From NCBI GenBank assembly GCA_902616905.1, contig CACMUP010000001.1, positions 1 to 42,721 on the forward strand: DNA of 42,721 nt, read 5' to 3'. Position numbers and translations under genes: made by a program. Positions 1-7,831 of this stretch are shown here, piece by piece. Every line of letters begins with the position of its first letter. The first letter of the stretch is position 1. This DNA is from an uncultured Bacteroidota bacterium (GTDB lineage: Bacteria > Bacteroidota > Bacteroidia > Flavobacteriales > Flavobacteriaceae). The notes below the pieces were generated by a model that saw nothing but the letters and a program-made list of their open reading frames with translations, searched no databases and was not told the DNA's origin.

Positions 1-2
1 AT

Positions 3-1448
3 CCCATTAAAAATTTGTCGGACTTGGATGATGGAGAATATTATTTTCAAGCGTTACTCCATAAATATGAAACATTTAATTTATCAAATGGAAAAGCTGT
101 AAAATTACCGATGGATCAGGGGGAAGGTCAACATTGGAATATATCTCCAAAAAATATTTACAGTAAACCAGTTAAGTTAAATTTTAAAAAAAATTCAACA
201 ATTAAGCTTGAAATTACTGAAGAAATTCCTCCAATTGAACCTGAAAAAGACACTAAATACATCAAACATGTAAAAATTAAAAGTAAAATGCTTTCTGAGT
301 TTTGGGGTAGACCAATGTATTTACAGGCAAATGTTTTAATTCCAGAGGGATTTAATAAAAAAAGTAAAACAAGGTACCCGCTGATGGTTTTTCATGGACA
401 TTTCCCAAAAACTATTGGAGGTTTTAGATCCTCACCACCAACTGCACCAAAAGAAGATACTATTTACAATAACAGATTTGGAATTACAGGATATAAATAC
501 ATACAAGAAAAAGAAGCTTATGACTTCTATAAAAGATGGACATCTAAAAACTTTCCACGATTTCTAGTAATTGAAATCCAACACCAGAATCCTTATTATG
601 ATGATTCGTATGCAGTAAATTCAGCAAATATAGGTCCCTATGGGGATGCAATTACTTATGAACTAATTCCTCATGTAGAAAAAATGTTTAACGGAGTTGG
701 AAACGGATGGGGCCGTTTTCTCTACGGAGGTTCAACAGGAGGTTGGGAAGCGCTTGCAGTTCAAATTTTTTATCCTAAAGAATATAATGGTTGTTTTGCA
801 GCTTGTCCTGACCCAATAGATTTTAGAGCATATACAGTCGTGGATATATATAATGACAAAAATGCCTATTTCAAGGAGGGAAATTTTAAAAAAATACTCA
901 GACCTGGTATGAGAGACAATAAAGGTCATATAAAAACTCAATTAGTTGACATGAACAGGCGTGAGTATATTTTAGGAGATAACAGCCGCTCAGGGGATCA
1001 ATGGGATATTTGGCAAGCAGTATATTCACCAATGGGAGATAATGGCTATCCAAAACCTATTTGGGATAAAGTATCAGGTGAGATTGATTCGGAGGTTGCT
1101 AATTATTGGAAGGAAAATTACGACCTAAGATATATTATGGAAAGGGATTGGGACAAAATAGGAAAAGATCTTGAGGGGAAGATAAATATATATTGTGGTG
1201 ATATGGATAATTATTATCTAAATAATGCCGTTGTGCTTACAGAAGAATTCCTAGAAAAAACATCAAATCCCTATTATGGAGGAGAAGTTGATTATGGGAA
1301 TGGTGCAGAACATTGTTGGAATGGGGACCAAAAAAATCCTAATCATATATCTAGACTTAGATACAACACAATGTATATTAAGAAGATTAGAGAGAGACTA
1401 AAAAAAACAGCCCCAAGAAATCACAATTTAAAAAACTGGAATATTTAA
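3..1448 (+). CDS. Alpha/beta-hydrolase-fold esterase-like protein, 5' end cut by window
   Basis: The reading frame is open to the left edge, so the gene almost certainly starts outside the window; the first possible start inside is a TTG at 15, which I do not favour. Counting from that TTG, a beta-rich N-terminal part of about 110 residues precedes an alpha/beta-hydrolase domain. It contains an oxyanion-type stretch HGHFP near residue 127, the nucleophile elbow GGSTGG at 238-243 (Ser240, bases 732-734), a candidate Asp396 in YCGDMDN and a candidate His433 in GAEHCW, in the order Ser-Asp-His expected for the fold. The family hydrolyses esters or related bonds; the substrate is not readable. 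Any signal peptide would lie upstream of the window. The next gene starts 14 bases downstream on the same strand, suggesting an operon with the secreted protein and two amidohydrolases that follow. Confidence 0.8.
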   Translation, partial: PIKNLSDLDDGEYYFQALLHKYETFNLSNGKAVKLPMDQGEGQHWNISPKNIYSKPVKLNFKKNSTIKLEITEEIPPIEPEKDTKYIKHVKIKSKMLSEFWGRPMYLQANVLIPEGFNKKSKTRYPLMVFHGHFPKTIGGFRSSPPTAPKEDTIYNNRFGITGYKYIQEKEAYDFYKRWTSKNFPRFLVIEIQHQNPYYDDSYAVNSANIGPYGDAITYELIPHVEKMFNGVGNGWGRFLYGGSTGGWEALAVQIFYPKEYNGCFAACPDPIDFRAYTVVDIYNDKNAYFKEGNFKKILRPGMRDNKGHIKTQLVDMNRREYILGDNSRSGDQWDIWQAVYSPMGDNGYPKPIWDKVSGEIDSEVANYWKENYDLRYIMERDWDKIGKDLEGKINIYCGDMDNYYLNNAVVLTEEFLEKTSNPYYGGEVDYGNGAEHCWNGDQKNPNHISRLRYNTMYIKKIRERLKKTAPRNHNLKNWNI

Positions 1449-1462
1449 TCAAAATTTGAAAC

Positions 1463-4400
1463 ATGAAGAATTTAAACAACTTTTTATTTAATTTAACGCT
1501 AGTATTGTTCTTACTAGGTTTAACAACTGAAATTTTCGCTCAAAAAGCAGAAATGCTCAAAGATTATTCTTGGAGAGCCATCGGACCGGCAAATATGGGA
1601 GGTCGGGTAACCGATATTGATGGTATTCCCGGAGATCCTTCAACTTTTTATGTTAGCGGAGCAGACGGAGGAATTCATAAGACAGAAGATGGAGGAGTTA
1701 CATTTAAACCGATTTTTGAGAACCAAAGAGCTTATTCCATTGGGGCTCTTACAATTGCTCCATCAGATAAAAATGTTCTTTGGGTTGGAACAGGTGAAGG
1801 TGACCCAAGAAATAGTGTTGGTTACGGTTGGGGTGTATATCGATCCATTGATGGTGGTGATTCCTGGAAACATCTTGGGCTAAAAAATACTGAAAGAATC
1901 AAGCGAATAGTAGTTGATCCAAATAACCCAGATATAGCTTGTGTTTGTGCTCTCGGGAAAGAATGGGGATCAAATAAGGAAAGAGGAGTTTTCAAAACAA
2001 CAGATGGAGGAAAAAGTTGGGATAAAATTCTTTACATAGATGAAGACACTGGTTGTTCAGATATTGCCATGGAAAATGAAAATCCAAGAGTTATGTACGC
2101 AGGAATGTGGACATTTAGAAGAAGGCCGTGGAGATTTGATGATGGTGGGAAAAATACTGCATTATACAAAACAACAGACGGAGGAGAAACATGGAAAAAA
2201 ATAATGAAAGGGCTTCCAAAATCAAATATGGCTCGTCCTGGGATACATATAGCTCAAAGTAATCCAAATATTGTCTATCTGATGACAGAATTTGAAGGAG
2301 GTGGAACCGCATTTATCTCTAACGATAAAGGAGAAAATTGGAAAATGGTAAATGATGATCCCAATATCAATTTTAGACCCTTTTATTATAGTGATGTAAG
2401 AGTCGACCCAAAAAGGCCCAATATTTTATTTTCTATTTCAGGTAGATTAAGCCGATCAATAGACAGTGGTTCAACATGGGAGAGAATTGCAACAACAGTT
2501 CATGGAGATCACCAGTCTTTATGGATTGACCCTGAAAATCCAGACTATATATTGAATGGAAGTGATGGCGGTTTTCAAAGATCTTTTGATGGAGGTGATA
2601 GTTGGGAAATTTTAAATAACATAGAGCTTTCACAATTTTATCAGTTACAAATTGATAATCTAAGGCCTTACAATGTTTACGGAGGTTTGCAAGACAATGG
2701 AACTTGGGTGGGTCCTAGTAATTCATTATATGAAGCTGGAATATTGAAACGTCACTGGAAAGGATTGGCCTATGGAGATGGATATTATGCTGAGCCAATT
2801 CCTGGAAACGAACACTTGGTTTATACAAACTTACAAGGTGGAGTACCATTTTTAGTTGATAGTCGGTATGGAAACGTACAAACCATACACCCATATCCAA
2901 AAATTGTCGGTTCTGCTGGAGATGCAATTGAAAATCACAAATATAGATTTAATTGGGATGCACCAATTCATATCTCTCCACATGACCCAGAGACGGTATA
3001 TGTTGGAGGTAATGTGATTTTTAAATCTCAAGACCGTGGAAACAGTTGGAAAGTAATAAGTCCTGATTTGACTACAAATGATAAGTCAAAACAAAAAACA
3101 TCAGGAGGAACTATTTATCAAGATAATACTGCTGCAGAATTTCATTGTACAGTTCTATATATAGCTGAGTCTCCAATTCAAAAAGGTGTAATTTGGGCTG
3201 GGACAGATGATGGCAATGTTCAACTCACAACGGATGGTGGCGTTACATGGAAAAAACTTAATGATAAAATTAAGGGATTACCTAAATTTTCATGGGTCTC
3301 AAAAATTCATGCTTCTGAACACAACGCTGGAACTGCTTTCGTAACTGTAGATCAGCATAGAATGAATGACTTCCAGCCATATATTTTTATGACCAATAAT
3401 TTTGGAAAAACATGGCAAAAAATTTCTTCAAATTTACCTTCTGATGACTATGTGAAAGTTGTTCGCCAAGATCCTCATAACCCAAATTTGCTCTTCGCTG
3501 GAATGGAACACGGAATTTTTGCTAGCTGGGACATGGGAAAAAATTGGGAAAAAATTAATGTAGATTTACCAAATGTATCAGTTAGGGATCTTAGAATTCA
3601 TAAAAGAGATAGAGACTTAATTGTAGGAACACATGGAAGAGGTGTATATATTCTCGATGATATTAGACCAATTGAAGATCTAGCTGAAGCACAAAACAAA
3701 AGTATTCATCTATTTCCTATCAGGGAAGGGGTTCTTTGGAATATGTATTGGCGAATTGAAAATCTTGGTGATAGACACTATTCAGCTAAAAATCCTGAAT
3801 ACGGTACATATATCAACTTTTTCCTAAACAAAGATGCCATAGAGCCAGTGAAAATTAAAATCAAAGATCAAAATGGCAAGCACGTTACCACACTTGTTCA
3901 CAATGAAGCAAAAAAAGGTATAAATCGTATTGTTTGGGATTTAGGTTACGATGGAGCTACTGATATCATAAAAAAATCAGATGAAAATGTTGAAAATAAA
4001 GAAGGTCTGAGTTATGATGGAATAAGACCTAAAGTTGTTCCAGGTCTATATACAGCGGAGATTAATCATTTCGGACAGGTATTAACTTCTCAAATTAGCG
4101 TCATAGGTGATATCAGAATTAACATGCCAGTGTCTGAATATGAGGCACGCTTAAACGCTCTATTAGAATTAAGAGATCTATTGAGTGAAACACATGGATT
4201 AATTGATCAATTTAATTCAGTAATTGATCAACTATCAATATTTAGTGTAAAACTCGATTCAAATTCAAAAAGTATTAGTCAAATTACTGACACACACAGT
4301 AGTTTGCTGGCATACAAAGATGAGAATTTAATGAGGCCACCACCATCTATGGGATATAGACAAAAGCCAAGATTAAGAGAGGAAATTAAATCTTTAATGC

Positions 4401-4570
4401 GGGCAATCGATATGACTACTAATCCTCCAACAGTTCCACAATTAGAGAGAATTGAAAGTTTAAAAGTGGAACTAAATAATCATCAAATGCAAATGAAAAA
4501 TTTTGAAAAAAATATAAATCAAATTAATAATATAAACGCTACTCTACCTCAAATAATCTTAGGAGATTAA
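1463..4570 (+). CDS. Secreted VPS10/sortilin-type Asp-box beta-propeller protein (often annotated 'glycosyl hydrolase')
   Basis: This 1035-residue protein has a clear signal peptide (hydrophobic stretch ending in FAQ near residue 27). It then carries about eleven Asp-box (BNR) motifs of the form S/T-x-D-x-G-x-x-W, for example in RSIDGGDSW, KTTDGGKSW, KTTDGGETW, RSFDGGDSW and LTTDGGVTW, spread over roughly residues 70-740. These build one or two beta-propellers as in sialidase and sortilin families. A short immunoglobulin-like part (about 790-880, with NRIVWDLGYDG) and a helical tail follow. Such proteins are common in Bacteroidota and are often called glycosyl hydrolases, but I see no sialidase arginine triad that would support glycosidase activity, so a binding or structural role is equally possible. 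No type IX C-terminal sorting domain is evident. It lies 14 bases after the hydrolase and 2 bases before the deacylase. Confidence 0.85.
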   Translation: MKNLNNFLFNLTLVLFLLGLTTEIFAQKAEMLKDYSWRAIGPANMGGRVTDIDGIPGDPSTFYVSGADGGIHKTEDGGVTFKPIFENQRAYSIGALTIAPSDKNVLWVGTGEGDPRNSVGYGWGVYRSIDGGDSWKHLGLKNTERIKRIVVDPNNPDIACVCALGKEWGSNKERGVFKTTDGGKSWDKILYIDEDTGCSDIAMENENPRVMYAGMWTFRRRPWRFDDGGKNTALYKTTDGGETWKKIMKGLPKSNMARPGIHIAQSNPNIVYLMTEFEGGGTAFISNDKGENWKMVNDDPNINFRPFYYSDVRVDPKRPNILFSISGRLSRSIDSGSTWERIATTVHGDHQSLWIDPENPDYILNGSDGGFQRSFDGGDSWEILNNIELSQFYQLQIDNLRPYNVYGGLQDNGTWVGPSNSLYEAGILKRHWKGLAYGDGYYAEPIPGNEHLVYTNLQGGVPFLVDSRYGNVQTIHPYPKIVGSAGDAIENHKYRFNWDAPIHISPHDPETVYVGGNVIFKSQDRGNSWKVISPDLTTNDKSKQKTSGGTIYQDNTAAEFHCTVLYIAESPIQKGVIWAGTDDGNVQLTTDGGVTWKKLNDKIKGLPKFSWVSKIHASEHNAGTAFVTVDQHRMNDFQPYIFMTNNFGKTWQKISSNLPSDDYVKVVRQDPHNPNLLFAGMEHGIFASWDMGKNWEKINVDLPNVSVRDLRIHKRDRDLIVGTHGRGVYILDDIRPIEDLAEAQNKSIHLFPIREGVLWNMYWRIENLGDRHYSAKNPEYGTYINFFLNKDAIEPVKIKIKDQNGKHVTTLVHNEAKKGINRIVWDLGYDGATDIIKKSDENVENKEGLSYDGIRPKVVPGLYTAEINHFGQVLTSQISVIGDIRINMPVSEYEARLNALLELRDLLSETHGLIDQFNSVIDQLSIFSVKLDSNSKSISQITDTHSSLLAYKDENLMRPPPSMGYRQKPRLREEIKSLMRAIDMTTNPPTVPQLERIESLKVELNNHQMQMKNFEKNINQINNINATLPQIILGD

Positions 4571-4572
4571 AT

Positions 4573-6252
4573 ATGACCTTTAGTTCTTTAACTAGATTTT
4601 GTTACTTTGGTTTATTTATTATAAGTTGTTCAAGCAACCCAGATGTTGATTTTTTGATTCAAAACGGGATCATTTATGACGGCTCAGGAAACATGCCATA
4701 TCGTGGCACCATAGCTATTAAAGATGATAAGATTTTTTATGTTGGACCACCTAAGTTTTTCACGGCCAATAAAATTGTGAATGCTACTGATAAAGCAGTT
4801 TCTCCCGGTTTTATAAACATGCTTAGCTGGGGTGTTGAAACTTTGATTGAGGATGGTAAATCGCAAAGTGATATTCGTCAAGGTGTAACTCTTGAAGTTT
4901 TTGGAGAAGGCATGTCATGGGGTCCACTTAATCAAGAGTTAAAAAGAAACATTTTAAAAAACCAAGGTGATATCAAATATGATATAAATTGGAAAACTTT
5001 AGGAGAGTATCTTCAGTTTCTTGAAGACAAAGGGATTTCTACTAATGTAGCATCTTTTATTGGAGCGACAACTTTGAGAATAAATGCAGTAGGTTATGAA
5101 AACAGAAAACCTAGTGACTCTGAGTTAGAAATCATGAAGAATCTTGTGCATCAAGGAATGAAGGAGGGTGCATTGGGTATAGGTTCCTCTTTAATTTACG
5201 CGCCAGCATTTTACTCAAGTACTGAGGAGTTAATTGAGATATGTAAAATTGCAGCTCAATATGATGGAATGTATATTTCACATTTGCGAAGTGAAGGCAA
5301 CAAAATTCTTGAAAGTGTAGATGAATTATTATCTATTTCCGATAAATCCGGAATACGTGCAGAAATATATCATTTGAAGCTAAGTGGAAAAAACAATTGG
5401 GATAAATTAGATAGGGTAATTCAAAAAATAGATTCAGCGAGAGCTAAAGGATTGAAAATTTCTACTGATATGTATACTTATATTGCTGGAGCCACTGGTC
5501 TAGATGCCTCAATGCCCCCATGGGTTCAAGAAGGAGGTCTTGATATGTGGATAGAGCGCTTGAAAAATCCTAAGATCAGAGAAAGAGTCATAAAAGAAAT
5601 GAAAACAGATACTGACAAATGGGAAAATCTCATGAGAGCTGCAAAGTCGTCTGACAATTTAATTTTGGTTGGTTTTAAAAATGATAGTTTAAAATATTTA
5701 ACAGGTAAAACATTAACTGAAGTGTCAAAAATTAAGGGTAAAAGCCCCGAGGAAACAGCTATAGATTTAGTTATCCAAGACGGTAGTAGAGTTGGAACTG
5801 TATACTTTTTAATGGATGAAGAAAATGTGAAAAGACAAATTAAATTACCATATATGAGTTTTGGTTCAGATGCAGGAACGATGTCACCGGAAGGGGTATT
5901 TTTAAAAAATAGTACACACCCTAGAGCATTTGGAAATTTCGCACGTCTACTAGGTAAATACGTAAGAGATGAAAAATTAATTTCATTACAAGAGGCTGTT
6001 CATAGGCTAACCGGACTTCCAGCCTCTAATTTAAAACTAAAAAAAAGAGGGTATCTTAAAAAAGGATTCTACGCTGACGTAGTTGTTTTTAATCCAAAAA
6101 CTATAAATGATTTTGCAACTTTCGAAAATCCTATGCAGTATGCAAAAGGAGTAAATCATGTTTGGGTCAATGGAACTCATGTTTTAAATAATGGAAATCA
6201 TACAGGAGCCTTTGGGGGAAAATTTGTAAAGGGTCCAGGATACAAAAAATAA
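4573..6252 (+). CDS. N-acyl-D-amino-acid deacylase-like amidohydrolase, predicted lipoprotein, altered metal site
   Basis: 559 residues with a short lipoprotein signal ending at IISC (Cys19), so it is probably anchored in the envelope. The amidohydrolase fold is shown by the N-terminal beta-domain, SPGFIN at 77-82, His237 in ISHLRSEG, His267 in IYHLKLSG, Asp433 in FGSDAG, and STHPR near 449. D-aminoacylases normally carry an HxH(D) motif right after PGF-I-D and a metal-binding Cys in GNCG. Here the first is replaced by NMLSWG (82-87) and the second by GEG (111-113, Glu112). The two strand-5/6 histidines and the catalytic Asp are kept, so a single-metal or altered site is likely rather than a dead protein. 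The family removes acyl groups from D-amino acids or related compounds; the true substrate is unknown. It lies 2 bases after the propeller gene and 6 before the next amidohydrolase. Confidence 0.85.
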   Translation: MTFSSLTRFCYFGLFIISCSSNPDVDFLIQNGIIYDGSGNMPYRGTIAIKDDKIFYVGPPKFFTANKIVNATDKAVSPGFINMLSWGVETLIEDGKSQSDIRQGVTLEVFGEGMSWGPLNQELKRNILKNQGDIKYDINWKTLGEYLQFLEDKGISTNVASFIGATTLRINAVGYENRKPSDSELEIMKNLVHQGMKEGALGIGSSLIYAPAFYSSTEELIEICKIAAQYDGMYISHLRSEGNKILESVDELLSISDKSGIRAEIYHLKLSGKNNWDKLDRVIQKIDSARAKGLKISTDMYTYIAGATGLDASMPPWVQEGGLDMWIERLKNPKIRERVIKEMKTDTDKWENLMRAAKSSDNLILVGFKNDSLKYLTGKTLTEVSKIKGKSPEETAIDLVIQDGSRVGTVYFLMDEENVKRQIKLPYMSFGSDAGTMSPEGVFLKNSTHPRAFGNFARLLGKYVRDEKLISLQEAVHRLTGLPASNLKLKKRGYLKKGFYADVVVFNPKTINDFATFENPMQYAKGVNHVWVNGTHVLNNGNHTGAFGGKFVKGPGYKK

Positions 6253-6258
6253 TTTTAT

Positions 6259-7587
6259 ATGAAAAAGAAATTGATTTTAATGCTTATTATTCCATTAGGT
6301 TTAATTGCTCAAAAAAAAGCTTTGGTAGGAGGAACTTTAATAAATGGATTTGGTAATGAACCAATTAAAAATAGTGTTATTATTTTAGAAAATGAAACAA
6401 TCAAAAAAGTAGGTAATATAGACAATACATCTATACCTAATGACGCTGAAATTATTTCAACAGAAGGGATGAGTATACTCCCTGGTCTTTGGGACATGCA
6501 TGTACATTTAATGATAACTGGTCATTCTGACTATACTTATTGGGACAAAACATATTTACCTATTTTTAAAAATGTAATTATGCCAGCATCCGCACATCAA
6601 TTGCTCCTAGCCGGTGTAACTAGTGCAAGAGATTTAGGAGGTCCCTTAGATGCCAGTTTAGATGTTAGAGATGCTATTAACTCTGAAAAAATACCTGGAC
6701 CTACTATGTATGTAAGTGGGCCATTTATTCAAAAAGAACCTTATCCTGGAACAGAAGCCTTTAGGTGGGGAGTAAACGGTGAAAAAGATGCAAAAGCTAA
6801 AGTTAGAAAATTAGCTAAAGCTGGTGTTGATTGCATAAAATTGATTGATCAAGATCAGATGAGTATGGATGAGATCCAAGCAATAGTTGATGAAGCTCAT
6901 TTAAATAATTTAAAAGTTGTAGCCCATTCTCACCGCCCAGATGAAATAAGATTGGGATTAAAAGCTGGAGTTGATAATTTTGAACATACAGGTCTATCCT
7001 CTTCACCATCTTACCCAGAGGATATAATGAAAATGATAAAAGAACGAACTGCCAAAATGAATCAAGGTCCTTTATATTGGACACCCACCATAGAAGTTTT
7101 GTATAATCATGATTATGTAATTAAAAATCCTGAAGGATTAGATAACGATAGTTGGCATCTTGACCTCCCTGATTCAATTGTGGTAGATATAAAGGAGTCT
7201 ATTAGAAAGCCAGGTGAACTCCCTTATTTTCAGCTAACATCAATAAGAAAACCTACTTTAAAAACAAAATTTAATCAGCTTAAAGAGGCTGGCGTTGTCA
7301 TGATGATCGGAACAGATAGTGGTGTTCCAATGAAATTTCATTCTCAAAGCACTTGGAACGAATTAGACATTTGGGTTAGAGAACTCGGTATTTCTCCTTT
7401 AGAAGCAATTAAGTCAGCAACATATTGGCCTTCTAAATTTATGGGTGTTGAAAAAAAAGTAGGGACTATAAGTGAAGGAAAGCAAGCAGATATAATAGGT
7501 GTAAAAGGTGATGTTCTCCGCTATATTTCTCTTTTACAAGATGTGGATTTAGTAATTAAAAAAGGAAAAATATATAAAAACAAATAA
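6259..7587 (+). CDS. Secreted amidohydrolase (imidazolonepropionase/prolidase-like metal hydrolase)
   Basis: 442 residues beginning with a signal peptide ending LIAQ near residue 18. The metal-dependent amidohydrolase site looks complete: HVH at 81-83 in LPGLWDMHVH, Lys194 in DCIKL as the likely carboxylated lysine, AHSH at 222-225, EHTG at 242-245 and GTDSG at 351-355 (Asp353). This pattern matches the large group of amidohydrolases whose characterised members include Xaa-Pro and other dipeptidases, so peptide or amide hydrolysis in the periplasm is a fair inference, but the substrate cannot be read. It is the last gene of a tightly spaced four-gene run (6-base gap upstream) and, unlike the deacylase before it, keeps the HxH motif. 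Confidence 0.87.
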   Translation: MKKKLILMLIIPLGLIAQKKALVGGTLINGFGNEPIKNSVIILENETIKKVGNIDNTSIPNDAEIISTEGMSILPGLWDMHVHLMITGHSDYTYWDKTYLPIFKNVIMPASAHQLLLAGVTSARDLGGPLDASLDVRDAINSEKIPGPTMYVSGPFIQKEPYPGTEAFRWGVNGEKDAKAKVRKLAKAGVDCIKLIDQDQMSMDEIQAIVDEAHLNNLKVVAHSHRPDEIRLGLKAGVDNFEHTGLSSSPSYPEDIMKMIKERTAKMNQGPLYWTPTIEVLYNHDYVIKNPEGLDNDSWHLDLPDSIVVDIKESIRKPGELPYFQLTSIRKPTLKTKFNQLKEAGVVMMIGTDSGVPMKFHSQSTWNELDIWVRELGISPLEAIKSATYWPSKFMGVEKKVGTISEGKQADIIGVKGDVLRYISLLQDVDLVIKKGKIYKNK

Positions 7588-7625
7588 AATATTTTTAAAA
7601 ACTTTAATTAATGTGTGAGCTGAAA

Positions 7626-7639
7626 TTACATCGATGTAA
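7626..7639. promoter_or_regulatory. Perfect 14-bp palindrome, possible operator
   Basis: TTACATCGATGTAA reads the same on both strands. It sits in the 135-base gap between the amidohydrolase and tRNA-Arg, where I find no gene. It has no following T-run, so it is not a terminator. It could be a binding site for a dimeric regulator; no partner is visible nearby. Confidence 0.3.
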
Positions 7640-7722
7640 GTTAAATGATATTAATTCGAGGATGTTTTTATGAAAAGTAAATTTGAATTTTTAATATTCT
7701 AAAAATAAATTATTGTGTAAAA

Positions 7723-7796
7723 GGCCCAGTAGTTCAACTGGATAGAATATCAGATTTCGGCTCTGAGGGTTGGGGGTTCGAATCCTCCCTGGGTCA
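7723..7796 (+). tRNA. tRNA-Arg, anticodon TCG
   Basis: A full cloverleaf can be drawn. The acceptor arm GGCCCAG pairs with CTGGGTC (one G-T pair), with discriminator A at 7796. The D stem GTTC pairs with GAAT. The anticodon stem TCAGA pairs with TCTGA around the 7-base loop TTTCGGC, and the T arm GGGGG-TTCGAAT-CCTCC is regular. The anticodon TCG is at 7757-7759 and reads CGA and probably other CGN arginine codons. The 3' CCA is not encoded (ACACC follows), so it must be added after transcription. The next gene starts 35 bases downstream. Confidence 0.95.
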
Positions 7797-7831
7797 CACC
7801 TTTTTAACATTTTAAATCAGCATATTTAGAT

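Noticed and set aside
7657-7701. Tiny ATG frame of about ten codons before tRNA-Arg
   Set aside because: Too short and without any conserved feature to call a leader peptide.
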